A stretch of 64,000 nt of DNA from Nitzschia sp. pyKryTriq1 (Eukaryota > Bacillariophyta > Bacillariophyceae > Bacillariales > Bacillariaceae): the NCBI GenBank assembly GCA_956465555.1, contig OY101126.1:104501-168500 (forward strand), read 5' to 3'. Positions 1 through 10,200 of the stretch are shown piece after piece. Each line of letters opens with the position of its first letter. Positions within the stretch are counted from its first letter, which is position 1. The position numbers and the translations under genes were made by a program. Below the pieces are notes generated by a model. It did not search any database and was not told the origin of the DNA. It saw only the letters and a list, made by a program, of their open reading frames with translations.

Positions 1-1031
1 CAGCACCAGCAGCAGCACCAGCACCAGCAGCAGTACCACCGGTAGTAGTAACCGTATCATCCTCTTCTGCGGATCCGGAAACTCCTCCTCCATACTATTA
101 TTATCGCCCACTCCATTTGTCTACCAAATTGACGGAAGATCGCATTGCTCCCTTGTTTGATGGCACGCAATGGGCCGGAACGCGAGTGTGGAAGGCGGCC
201 ATTGTAGCATTGGAATATTTACTTGAACAAGAACAAGAAGAAGAACAACAAGAACAACAACAACAAGAACAACATGCAGATCATTTTAGTGGTTCGAGTT
301 TGTTGGAACTGGGATGTGGATTGGGCGTTCCGGCCATGTTGTGGCATTTAATACAGGAAAAGAAACAACAACAACAACAACAACAACACCAGCAAAAGCC
401 GAACATGATCTCGTCGTTACGACCTACACCTTCTACTACTACTACTGCTGCTGCTTCTGCTTCTTTTCCGCCACCACCACCACCACCACCACCACCACCA
501 CGAGTCGTCTTGACCGACATGCCGGATCTACTACCCCAATTAGAAGACAATGTGCGACGGAATTTTCCAGAATATTATGGACAATCGATTCAAGCCAAGG
601 CATTCGACTGGTCGGCCGAAGGATTGAGAGAATTATGGAAACAAGAACAAGAAGAACAACAAGAACAACAAGCAAAAGACGAAAGGAGGAACAACCACGA
701 CCACAATCATCCCAACGATAACGACGACGACAACGACAAGAAGAAGAATACAGTATTATTTGATATTTGTTTGAATTGCGATTGTATTTACGAACAGTTG
801 TATGGACGAGAGTCTTGGGAAGCCTTGGCCGATGTCTTGACCGAAGTGGCACGGGTATCGCCACGGACTCGGATTGTGACGAGCGTCGAACGTCGCAGTG
901 GAGACGGTTTGGAAGACTTTTTGGAACGACTGGAACGTACCGGGACGGTCCAACGACCCATCCAACGAGTATTACGGAATGATGATGATCCCCATCATGT
1001 GATTGAAATCTATGTGACACGAGGCATATAA
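1..1031 (+). CDS. METTL-type protein methyltransferase, 5' end outside the window
   Basis: Seven-beta-strand SAM-dependent methyltransferase of the Methyltransf_16 (METTL21/METTL22-like) group, which usually methylates lysines of other proteins. The frame is open from base 3 to the TAA at 1029-1031. The apparent start at 117 is a TTG, so the true start lies upstream of the window. Visible motifs are a pre-motif GTRVWKAA, SAM-binding motif I LLELGCGLGVP (about 298-330), an acidic post-I strand VVLTDMPDLL (about 505-535), and FDICLNCDCIYE (about 760-795), corresponding to the DxxY region of lysine methyltransferases. A Gln- and Pro-rich insertion of about 55 residues separates motif I from post-I, and a second charged insertion follows. 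Substrate cannot be predicted. Class is confident; the partial 5' end is certain. Confidence 0.85.
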   Translation, partial: APAAAPAPAAVPPVVVTVSSSSADPETPPPYYYYRPLHLSTKLTEDRIAPLFDGTQWAGTRVWKAAIVALEYLLEQEQEEEQQEQQQQEQHADHFSGSSLLELGCGLGVPAMLWHLIQEKKQQQQQQQHQQKPNMISSLRPTPSTTTTAAASASFPPPPPPPPPPPRVVLTDMPDLLPQLEDNVRRNFPEYYGQSIQAKAFDWSAEGLRELWKQEQEEQQEQQAKDERRNNHDHNHPNDNDDDNDKKKNTVLFDICLNCDCIYEQLYGRESWEALADVLTEVARVSPRTRIVTSVERRSGDGLEDFLERLERTGTVQRPIQRVLRNDDDPHHVIEIYVTRGI

Positions 1032-1608
1032 TTATAGTCGTAGTAGTAGTAGTATGACGATCCTATCCTCTTTTGTCTTTTGGGTATAGCAAGAGAATAT
1101 TAAATGATGGATTCATTTATTCACTGCTCCTCAGCCTGATGTCAGCATAATGAGCACTCTGAGAGTCTCTGTAAAGAGTTGCGCTCCCTTGTTTTGCGGA
1201 AGACTTTCAAGTCTAAAGAGTTGCGTGGCGCTTGTCTGACTGCACAAAGAGGAGAAGCATCTACTACCCTGCAGGAATGAATACTTCTCTACTGCATCTA
1301 CTGCAGGAGTAGATTCTTTGCTCACAGTCTGAGAAGCATTATTCATCCCGAGGACCTCGGCCTTCAGTGGCAGTTTTCCCAATTGGTGTACTACGTACTG
1401 TACTTTGATTGGCATAGTTTTTAAAAGAGGTCTGTTTTCATCTACTGTACTTCTTTCAGCGACATGATCATCATGATGTCCAGATGTCTATACTTTTTCA
1501 GGACTATGTAGTAGATGGCTAGCTAACAGTACAATCACCAGCGAAGAGGACGACGACTCATCATGGTTCCACCAACAACCAACAAGGATCTCATTATCAT
1601 TATTGTTA
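1032..1608. other. intergenic region, no gene seen
   Basis: Convergent 3' regions of the methyltransferase (+) and the FBPase (-). Only short frames without recognisable domains are present. A TATTAAA-like AT-rich stretch lies at about 1097-1110. No tRNA or repeat was recognised. Confidence 0.5.
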
Positions 1609-3297
1609 TCATCCTTCATGTACTGTGTTCTTGAGATATCCTTCGAGTTCTTCCATATCTTGTGGACTTCCCATGAAACAAGGAGACTTTTGATGGATTC
1701 GTTTTGGCTTTTTATCCAACAAATTCTGTCCTTCTTCGTCCATGGCCTTGCCACCCGCATGATGTACGACAAAGGCCATGGGGGCAGACTTGTACAAGAG
1801 TTGCAAATTCCCCTTTGGTTTTTCCATCGAGTCGGAAGGATAGGCAAAGATGCCTCCGTACAAGAGCGTTCGATGAATATCGCCGACCATACTTCCCACA
1901 TATCGATGGGCATAACGAGTTTTGGTTTCCCCTTGACCCAATTTGAGATTGCGCAAGTATCGTCTCCATGGAGCATTCCAACCTTCGCTATTGGCCTCAT
2001 TGCAACTGTAGACGGTACCACGGGGTGGAATGGTAAGATTGTTGTGCGTCAAGACGAATTCTTGGATTTGAGGATCCAACGTAAATCCATACACTCCATT
2101 CGCCAAGGTAAATACCAGAACCGTGGCCGAACTGTACAAGCAATATCCGGCGGCTCTCATATTCCGTCCCGGTTGTAGTACTGCCTCCAGCAAGTCCTTT
2201 TCATCATGAATATCCTTAATGGTCGTCTCCTCTTTGGCGTTCTTGTTGTTGTTGTTGTGGTTGGCCTTGCTGTTGGTACTACCAGCCGTTCCTTCTTCCG
2301 ATGATGATGATGATGATTCTTCTTGTTGTATATCATTATTTTTCTTCTCCTTGTTCTTCTTTTGACGCGCAAAGACTCCAAAGACCGTTCCCGTACAGAT
2401 ACTCGCATCGGCATTGCCGGATCCATCGAGTGGGTCCAAACAGGCGACAAAATTCTCATCGTACGCTACCAACACTCCCGGCTGATGCTGTTGCGGCACC
2501 TCATGGTCCATTTGCGCATCGGGAGCAATCATTTGGACCGTCCCCGTAAATTTCAAGGCATTCTTCAACACATTGGTCGATAACTTGTCCAATCGTTTCA
2601 TGGAATAATACCGTCCATCACTGTAATTGGCCTGTTGACGTCGACGCCGACTCGTACTGGATCGACTACTAACAATAGTCGTACTACTACTTTCGGAAGG
2701 ATCTTTCTTCTTTCCGTCACTCCCTGCACCTCCTTTATCATCCTCTTCCTCCTCTTCTTCGAAATCATTTTGAATACTGTAGACCAGTCCGGCTCGATTG
2801 ACGAGATTGGAAATGGTCTTACAGCTGAGTTCCAAGGCCAATAAAATGTTTTGCAAATCTTGAAATTCGGGATGTTCCTTGACTTGATTGGAAAGAAAGC
2901 GACTCAATGTCACTCGAGTATTGGCATTATTATTATTGTAGCTGCTGCTGCTGCTGCTACTGCTGGAAGTAGTAGTAGTACTTGCTGTAGTAGACGAAGA
3001 AGAAGAAGAGGAGGAGGAGGAGGATACCGACAATGTGGTAACTGATGGGGTCGCATAGATTCGTCGTCTTGTTTTTGTCGTGGAATGCCAAAATGGTTTG
3101 GATGATGCGGGGCCTCGATGCGATGTTGTCGTCGTCGCTTTCGTCAATAGAAACCCTTCCACTGCTGCTGGTTGTTCGGACATCAGTTCTTGCCCGGCAA
3201 AAAGACACCACCAAACAAGGAGAAAAAAGCGTTGCATTCTGGTAGCAGTAGTAGTAGCACTAGCAGTAGTGCTGATGGTACTTCTTCTTTGTGTCAT
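1609..3297 (-). CDS. FBP: fructose-1,6-bisphosphatase, probably plastid-targeted
   Basis: Hydrolyses fructose-1,6-bisphosphate to fructose-6-phosphate in the Calvin cycle or gluconeogenesis. Family motifs: the metal-binding LDPLDGSGNADA block, QPGRNMRAAGYCLYSS, VGSMVGDIHRTLLYGGIFAYP split over the active site, and PMAFVVHHAGGKA near the C terminus. An ATG at 3297 gives 562 aa; a second in-frame ATG at 3237 (542 aa) starts directly with a hydrophobic signal-like stretch (MQRFFLLVWWCLFAG) followed by AAVEGFLL, resembling the diatom ASAF plastid-targeting junction, so 3237 may be the functional start. The frame extends upstream to 3339 only through a TTG. A low-complexity insertion of about 60 residues sits where plant plastid FBPases carry the redox loop and contains no cysteine. 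No intron is needed. Confidence 0.93.
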   Translation of the reverse strand: MTQRRSTISTTASATTTATRMQRFFLLVWWCLFAGQELMSEQPAAVEGFLLTKATTTTSHRGPASSKPFWHSTTKTRRRIYATPSVTTLSVSSSSSSSSSSSTTASTTTTSSSSSSSSSYNNNNANTRVTLSRFLSNQVKEHPEFQDLQNILLALELSCKTISNLVNRAGLVYSIQNDFEEEEEEDDKGGAGSDGKKKDPSESSSTTIVSSRSSTSRRRRQQANYSDGRYYSMKRLDKLSTNVLKNALKFTGTVQMIAPDAQMDHEVPQQHQPGVLVAYDENFVACLDPLDGSGNADASICTGTVFGVFARQKKNKEKKNNDIQQEESSSSSSEEGTAGSTNSKANHNNNNKNAKEETTIKDIHDEKDLLEAVLQPGRNMRAAGYCLYSSATVLVFTLANGVYGFTLDPQIQEFVLTHNNLTIPPRGTVYSCNEANSEGWNAPWRRYLRNLKLGQGETKTRYAHRYVGSMVGDIHRTLLYGGIFAYPSDSMEKPKGNLQLLYKSAPMAFVVHHAGGKAMDEEGQNLLDKKPKRIHQKSPCFMGSPQDMEELEGYLKNTVHEG

Positions 3298-3447
3298 TTT
3301 ACTACGTACTACTCGCACGCAAATCGAGTAGAAGGTCAAGTTTATTAATACGATACAGTAGTAGATGATGTAGTCTACTCTCGTTTGCCGCCGACCTACC
3401 GGTAATGATGATGATGATGATGATGATGATAATGCCCATTTCGCCCA

Positions 3448-3735
3448 TCATCCATCAGCATCCGATCCCCATCGTGAGGCACGCATTTTGTTGAACGTTG
3501 ACACTGGATCTTCCTTTTCGCGCGCTTTGAAGCACGCGTTGGTGTCAAAAGTCAAAACGACAGAAACGACCATGGCCTTCCACGTGGATGCAATGAATTC
3601 CCGGAGCACGTAGTACTCGTACGCGCACAATAGTACGGTACAGGAGACGATGCGTTCGAATGAGTCGCCGAGGAGGCCCAACGCAAAACCTGCAAAAATC
3701 TGCACGGCCATAATTATGCTTCTTCGGTTCATCAT
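3448..3735 (-). CDS. small putative membrane protein, uncertain
   Basis: A 95-codon frame with ATG start and two moderately hydrophobic stretches (about residues 8-40 and 50-62). Composition is not low-complexity, unlike most chance frames nearby. It matches no family I recognise. It could be the last exon of a spliced gene or a chance frame. Confidence 0.25.
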   Translation of the reverse strand: MMNRRSIIMAVQIFAGFALGLLGDSFERIVSCTVLLCAYEYYVLREFIASTWKAMVVSVVLTFDTNACFKAREKEDPVSTFNKMRASRWGSDADG

Positions 3736-3850
3736 GCATGAAGGATGTGGAAGAGAACCAAGATCGAAAACGCATACTCTTGACTTGGCTGCCTACGAGT
3801 TCCACAAGAATCACTCCTGAAAGGAAGAAGGGCGGACCTGCCACCCGACC

Positions 3851-4246
3851 ATGGCGAGGGTCGTCGACCGCACATTGGAAGACATAGAAGCTGGAAGAAA
3901 TGGAGGTCCGCCCGACCATAAAACTGTGCAACACGGTCCGCCAGACCAGATAAATGCGCGACGACCAAATGCACCGACTTCACCGTCGCCCACCATACCA
4001 ACTGCACCGACTTCACCGTCGACCACCACACCCCCAAATGCACCACAACCTGCACCTCAAACTGCACCTCAAACTGCACATCGAACCGCTCCAGCAACAC
4101 CACACCAAACAGCACCTCAAATAACACATCGAACCGCCCCGACAACACCACCACCTGCCACCCACACTCCACCAACTGCCCGCAATGCCACCACCCACTC
4201 CGTCACATGGATGGCAGATCAATTGCAAGGCACCCCCAGAGGGTAG
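3851..4246 (+). CDS. Pro/Thr-rich hypothetical protein with internal repeats, uncertain
   Basis: 131 codons from an ATG. The middle consists of degenerate repeats rich in Thr-Ala-Pro and Pro-Gln-Thr. At DNA level a unit of about 33 bp (gcaccgacttcaccgtcg core) is repeated at about 3968 and 4001, followed by shorter CCTCAAACTGCA-type repeats. It could be a mucin-like secreted fragment, a decayed gag-like region or non-coding minisatellite DNA; there is no signal peptide. The overlapping frames downstream to 4560 show no domain. Confidence 0.25.
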   Translation: MARVVDRTLEDIEAGRNGGPPDHKTVQHGPPDQINARRPNAPTSPSPTIPTAPTSPSTTTPPNAPQPAPQTAPQTAHRTAPATPHQTAPQITHRTAPTTPPPATHTPPTARNATTHSVTWMADQLQGTPRG

Positions 4247-4807
4247 CCAAGCCAACAAGTCAACCTCGGTATCGCAAATCCCAACTTCGGAATTCTAGAT
4301 TAATTAGCTTTAAAAACCCGCCCGCCATCCCTTCACACCTTGACAAGGACGAGGCAAGGAGATGTACCCAAGGGTATCCCCGAGAGAGGACGATCCTGCT
4401 ACGCAAATCGGAATCGATCAGGGGCATAGGCCAACGAATTATTTCACTAACAGTACTATACCATCGGTCTACAGTGTCCGAGAGAGTTGAGGGTTTGTTG
4501 GCGCCTGCGCCACGCGCAGGGCCTTCTTCACAAGACAAAGTTCGAATGAGTCGGCGATGATTCTACTACGGTATACGTACAATACACTGTTGGTACAGTA
4601 CCGGTACGCACTCGAGAGTACTGTAGAGAGTACTGTAGAGAGTACGTACGACTGTATGTGCTGTACCGGTCAGATACCGGTCTGTAAACACAAAAGATAC
4701 GGAACCGGTATCGATGACGACGAGAAGCTCTTCGTACTACTAATACTGTATGTACTAGAGTATGAGGGCGGCCGAAGAAGCATTTCGAGTGGCCGCATAT
4801 TCCGCAG
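4247..4807. other. intergenic region upstream of the GGT gene
   Basis: No gene recognised. Contains a GC-rich palindromic stretch near 4500-4520 (gcgcctgcgccacgcgc) and a direct repeat of GAGAGTACTGTA at about 4613-4640. Confidence 0.4.
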
Positions 4808-6925
4808 ATGCAGCACAACAAATATTTCCTAACAACAAGCACAAAAATGGGTTCGAAAATGATAACAAAACTGTTGTTGAATGCCATCGCCTTGGCGGTC
4901 TTGGTCCATGACGACACTCACGCTGCTGCTGCTGCCGCCGCCAATGATTTGACTCAGTCCGTTGCTACCTGCCGTGCTGCTAGTAGCAGTGGTAGTAACA
5001 GTGGTGGTGCCGGTATGATATCAACTGCTAACCCCACAGCCACTCAAGTCGGTCTGGCGATTCTCGAGGCGGGTGGAACGGCCGTGGATGCCATGGTTGC
5101 GGTCCAAGCCGTGTTGGGACTCGTCGAACCTCAATCTTCGGGACTGGGCGGGGGGTCCTTTGCGGTATATTTTGACGCCGCCACCGGTCAAACAACGACC
5201 TTTGATGGACGTGAAAAGGCTCCCTCGGCGGCGACCGAGGATCGGTTTGCGTCGTTTCCTCCTGGAACTCCAGGATTTGTGGGTGCCTGGCAGAGTGGTC
5301 TGTCGGTGGGCGTCCCTGGCACTCCCATGCTTCTCGAGGAAATGCTCAACCGATACGGCAGCCTTTCCTTTGCGGAACTGTTTGCCCCCGCCATCGAGTT
5401 GGCTATGAATGGATTTCCACTGGAGGCACGAACACAAAGTCAAGTGGCTATGCTTGCGGGCTTTATCAATCAAGGAAGCTGCGACAATCGTCTCTTTTTG
5501 CGCGATCCCACCGCCTTTGAGTATTTCTATGACGTGGACGATGATGGTGGTGGTGCTGGCGGAGAAAATATCACTTCTTGCACCATGAAACCTCCTGGCA
5601 CCACCTTGACTAACTCCGACTATGCCGCCACTCTTCTAGCAATGGTGGATTCTGGCTCGGACGCCTTTTACCGCGGGGAGATTGCGGCCGATATTGTGGC
5701 AGCGGTCCAAGGTGACTTGAGCATTCCTGGCGACATGACCGTCGCCGACTTGATGGCCTATCAAGTGGTCGAACGCAATCCTGTTTGTATCCCCTACAAG
5801 AAGAATGACTTCACTATCTGTGGCATGGGGCCACCATCTTCGGGTGGATTAACCGTCGGTCAAATGATGGGCATTCTGGATCAAGTAGTAGCAGTAAACG
5901 CGACGGGTGACGGCGGAGGCGGTCCACTGGATGCCGCCAATGTCCATTTATTCACTCAAGCGGGCCGACTCGCCTTTGCCGATCGTAATCTATACATTGC
6001 CGATCCGGATTTTGTAACCGTCCCTTCCGACGGCATGTTGGACCTGGACTATTTGGCAGAACGAGCCACTCTTGTGGACCCGAATAAAGATATGGGGACA
6101 GCCTTGCCAGGGAGCCCTCCAGGATTGGGTGGTAGTACCACTCGTTTGGCGGCAGATATCACCGATAAGAACACTGGAACGAGTCATGTGTCCATTGTAG
6201 ATCAATATGGAAATGCCGTTTCCCTCACATCGTCCATTGAAGCACCCTTTGGAAATAGTGTCATGGTCCGAGGCTTCTTTTTGAATAACGAACTGACCGA
6301 TTTTTCCTTTGCGGCCGCTGACGCCGAAACAGGAACTCCCATTGCCAATCGAGTCGAGGGAAACAAGCGTCCTCGTAGTAGCATGTCCCCGACGATCGTA
6401 TTGGATTCGCAGGGACTGCCCAAACTCTTGAGTGGGTCCCCCGGCGGAGCTCGTATCATTGCCTACACGGCACAATCGCTTTGGAATATGTTGGAGTTTG
6501 GTTTGGATCCCCAAGAGGCCATCAACATCCCCCATTATATGAACAACAATGGCGGAACCGAGTTGGAAGATCCAGCCTCGGCGGAGCAGCTGGTGCAGTA
6601 TGACGCATCCGCACTTCAGGCAGAATTGACAACGTCCTTTGGACACGCTGAGGTATCTATTTCGGATGCATTGACCAGTGGCCTGGCGATGATTGAGGTA
6701 ACCGACGAGTACTGGATTGGTGGAGCTGATCCGCGAAGAGATGGAGCTGTCGGCCCCGGAGAGGGAGTGGAATGCGGTGCGACCATGGCTCCAGCATCTG
6801 GACCTGGAATGCCGACCGACAGTCCCACTTCATCGGAGTCAAGTAGTATTGGAAAAACCAAAGGAACCTTTTCCGGCTTGGGGGTGATGGCATTGCTACT
6901 AGCAGCAGCAGCACTACTATATTAG
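4808..6925 (+). CDS. GGT: gamma-glutamyltransferase (glutathione hydrolase), secreted and possibly GPI-anchored
   Basis: Cleaves the gamma-glutamyl bond of glutathione and transfers the glutamyl group to water or amino acids; made as a proenzyme that self-cleaves before a catalytic Thr. The 705-aa single-exon product has an N-terminal signal sequence (ATG at 4808, alternative ATG at 4847), the large-subunit motifs GLGGGSFAVYFD and GVPGTPMLLEEM, the GPPSSGGLTVGQ motif, and the autoprocessing nucleophile Thr458 in GTSHVSIVD, with SMSPTIVLD and LLSGSPGGARI later in the small subunit. After the enzyme domain comes a Ser/Thr/Pro-rich stretch and a C-terminal hydrophobic tail (GLGVMALLLAAAALLY) without a basic cytosolic end, which looks like a GPI-attachment signal. 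AATAAA follows at 6952. Confidence 0.95.
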   Translation: MQHNKYFLTTSTKMGSKMITKLLLNAIALAVLVHDDTHAAAAAAANDLTQSVATCRAASSSGSNSGGAGMISTANPTATQVGLAILEAGGTAVDAMVAVQAVLGLVEPQSSGLGGGSFAVYFDAATGQTTTFDGREKAPSAATEDRFASFPPGTPGFVGAWQSGLSVGVPGTPMLLEEMLNRYGSLSFAELFAPAIELAMNGFPLEARTQSQVAMLAGFINQGSCDNRLFLRDPTAFEYFYDVDDDGGGAGGENITSCTMKPPGTTLTNSDYAATLLAMVDSGSDAFYRGEIAADIVAAVQGDLSIPGDMTVADLMAYQVVERNPVCIPYKKNDFTICGMGPPSSGGLTVGQMMGILDQVVAVNATGDGGGGPLDAANVHLFTQAGRLAFADRNLYIADPDFVTVPSDGMLDLDYLAERATLVDPNKDMGTALPGSPPGLGGSTTRLAADITDKNTGTSHVSIVDQYGNAVSLTSSIEAPFGNSVMVRGFFLNNELTDFSFAAADAETGTPIANRVEGNKRPRSSMSPTIVLDSQGLPKLLSGSPGGARIIAYTAQSLWNMLEFGLDPQEAINIPHYMNNNGGTELEDPASAEQLVQYDASALQAELTTSFGHAEVSISDALTSGLAMIEVTDEYWIGGADPRRDGAVGPGEGVECGATMAPASGPGMPTDSPTSSESSSIGKTKGTFSGLGVMALLLAAAALLY

Positions 6926-7225
6926 AGCGATCGCCATAAGTGGCACTACATAATAAATCCATTGCGTCTTTTGTCGATCTTTCTTTTGACCTCTTGCTGC
7001 TGCTGCTGCTGCTACCCGCGGTGCAACTAACTTCCGAGAAGATCATTTTGCACGTGTTCCGCATGAGGCTTCCAACAATGGATGCATCAGAATGTGAATG
7101 AAGATGCCGAAGAGAAGGTGGATTTGTTGAGTTGTAACTACTACTACTACTACTACTAGACGTAGCCCAACTAGTAGTAGTCGAGAGAGATTTTACTCCC
7201 TACTCTAGTAGTAGGGCTCCTCTTG

Positions 7226-10200
7226 TCAAATGAGCGACTTGGCCATAAACTCTTCGTAGCTTCCTCGAAAGAGCCGTCGTACATCTCGTCGAATTTCGGC
7301 ACGAGTGGGCAACCATCCCGATTCCAGCGATTTGGTGTATTCTTCGATCAAGACCCGAGCAATGACCGCTCGAGAGTGCGGCCATTTGTACAAGAGTTGA
7401 TCGACGACCCGTGCGTCACTATGCTGTGCCATAAAGGCAGTCCCCAACATTTCCACTCGCATCGTCGTGATTTCATGAATGATACTGGGATTGTTACAAA
7501 ACCTGCGAGATCAATAGGAAGAAACCAAGAAAGAAAAACAATTATTAGAATATCAGTCAATGGATTGACGAGGGTTGAGCATCGTTCCAGCAGGCCGCAG
7601 TCCTCGTCGCGATGGCTAAGAATACGATCGTACGTACCACCAGCAACCATACAGGAACAGATTGGTAAATTTCGAGGCCAAGACGCACGCTTCGTGTTGA
7701 TTGTTTCGCGACAAAAACGTGGCTAGGAATCGGACCTTGGGAAAGCGAGTACACAAGCGTGCCAACATGGTTCCATCACAAAACGCTACGACGCCATCTC
7801 CTGCCGCTTGGAGACGGGGATTGACTCCTCGATGAGCTCCAATCTTGAGAGCAATGGGTAGATCCCGTTCTTCGCAAATTTTCATCAAGACTTGACTCAA
7901 AAAGTCGGAATGCTCGTCGATCACGCTAGGAGCTTCGTCTTCGGCGCCATCACAACTACTAGACACATGGTCGGCCCCTCCAACCGAAGACATGGTGGCA
8001 AATGCCCCAGGTTGTTTCATGGCCTCTTGATTGAGACCCATCTTATTCTTGGGCATATTCGTTTTCGACAAAGATCCTGCTTGTTGAGCTGGTAAGACGA
8101 AATCATGAGGAGTCGATGCCATCATGTACTCCGGCTTCATGGTATCACACCAATCTCGCAGATATTGACGCGCCCCTTCCAATGTCAAGTCGTATCCCGA
8201 GGCCCGTAGCGTGGCTTCAATGGTCTTGCGATCTCCCGCTAGGAGTGGATCGACCCGTAACGCCGATCGGAATCGTTTCGAGTATTCGGTCGGCTTGGGT
8301 CTCCAATAACTCGCTTCTTGGCTATCGAATGGGATATTGGTCATAATGGCATACTCGATTCCAGATTGTCGAAAGGCCAATTCACAAAAATCGTGGGCCC
8401 CGCCATCGGGCCGATCCCGAAAGGATTGGTAGAATCGCCGAATAGCGTGTAAATCACGTTGGCCTACTTCGGCCGCAAGTCCGAGTCGACACAGGGTGGT
8501 CAAGACGCCCCGACATGCTTCCGAGAGCGGTGATCGATCGATAAAGAGTGCCTTCCAAATGATATCGGCTTGGTCTTGTTTGGATTTGGCGTAGAATCCT
8601 TCGGGTGTCATGGATGGCGGTGCGGTCATGAAATATTCAGCCACCAAATAGTGCTGCGGCGAAAAAAGTGGGAATGAAGAGAAGCAACAATCAGAGCAGC
8701 AGCATATGAGATGATAATTCAATCGATTCATTCATTCATCGATTCTTTCTTTCTTCTTTCGAATAATATAGACTGCGTGTACCAGTATGGTATTACAGTA
8801 ATGTACTACAGGTACTTACATACGTCAAGAGCTCATCAATTCCCCACAGACAGAGTGGACCATGAGTCGGTGGCAAGAGATGCGTGTGAAGATCGACGGC
8901 CACGACACTTTGGACTTCGTTTTCCACAACCGACGCCAACGCGTCAATGTTGGTTACTGGAAAAGACATTAATCGACTCGTGTCAGGAATGGAACATGGT
9001 TGGTAGTGAAGTAAGCGTAGTATTCCTCGCCTACTACTACTAGTAGTAGAAGCGGAAGTTGAAGAACAAGAAGATGGACTTACCACTGACGACGCAGACA
9101 AGGCACTACACGGAGTGGTAAATCCAATTCCTGCTGCTCCTGATGATGATGACGACGATGATGATGAAGGACTATCCAATTCTTGTAGCAATGCCAAGAG
9201 TCCATCTCCGGCAATCAATCGAGCATACAAGACGGCAATCGCTTGGACGAGATCATCAAAGAAGGCCGGTCGTGTTGTTTGGTTCGTGGCAATGCCACTC
9301 AAATTTCCACCTTGTTCGTGCAACAAGTACGTTTGGACCGCTTGGATACAATCACAAGGTTGGGAAGGAGAAGAAGAAGAAGACACACAGGCTTGAAGTT
9401 GTTCCACCAGTTCGGGCAGGGGACACTTGAACTCGTACCAGCCTTGTGTCAAGTCGTACCGCAATCCATCGGCGTATTCGACAGTCGTGGTAAAAGTAGT
9501 ATCGTCGTCGTCGTCGTCGTCGCCGGTAGTAGTAGTAGTAGTAGTAGGAACGGTCTTGGGATTGGCTCCCTCGAGCCATCCTCGATAGATTCCAGTAGGA
9601 CTTGCAGTGGAAGATGGAAGTGGAGTCAACCATCGGAGCAAGATGGCATAGGCCATGGCCAGAGATACTTGTGGGGTCGTGGCAGTAGTATTAGAAGTAG
9701 TCGTTGCTGTTCCATTGTTTTGTTGTTGTTGTTGTTGCATCATCAAATCCACTACGGTCGGACCCCATCGAATCCCTCCCTTGGCCGTTCCATTTTGAGT
9801 AATAAAAAAGGTACTCAATCCAAAATGAGGATGAATCAATCGTCGTCTCCAATCGTCCCATACCTTGACGCCTTCTTCATAGTACAGTGCTGATGATGTG
9901 GATGTGGATGTGGATGTTCCTCCTTTCTTCAAGGACGCCAAGATTTGATCTTGCACCAAGGCATCCAAATATCTCATAAAAATGGCGTTCTCGCCAGTAC
10001 TCGTACTCAAAACATCCGTTTGCAAATGTCCCAACAAGGCCAGGGCATGAGCAATAGCGGTATGCGTTCCATTGGCGATCCGTAATTTCAAGGCAATATC
10101 CTCTTGCAGTTGTTCTTGGGTCGTCCGACCAATCACACCCGGCTGTTGTAGTAATGCTGCGGGAAGGACGCCGCCGCCGCCGCCGCCAGCTTGTGTAGAA

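Noticed and set aside
442-1020. 192-codon antisense frame over the methyltransferase
   Set aside because: Mirrors the coding strand's codon pattern and low-complexity tracts; no independent features.
4247-4560. Overlapping frames on both strands (117 and 92 codons)
   Set aside because: Neither has domain, codon preference or start context to favour it; region left uncalled.
8990-9090. Possible extra intron in the uronate fusion linker (strong GTAAGT near 9080)
   Set aside because: Every nearby acceptor I tried shifts frame or introduces a stop, while the unspliced frame reads through to the isomerase.
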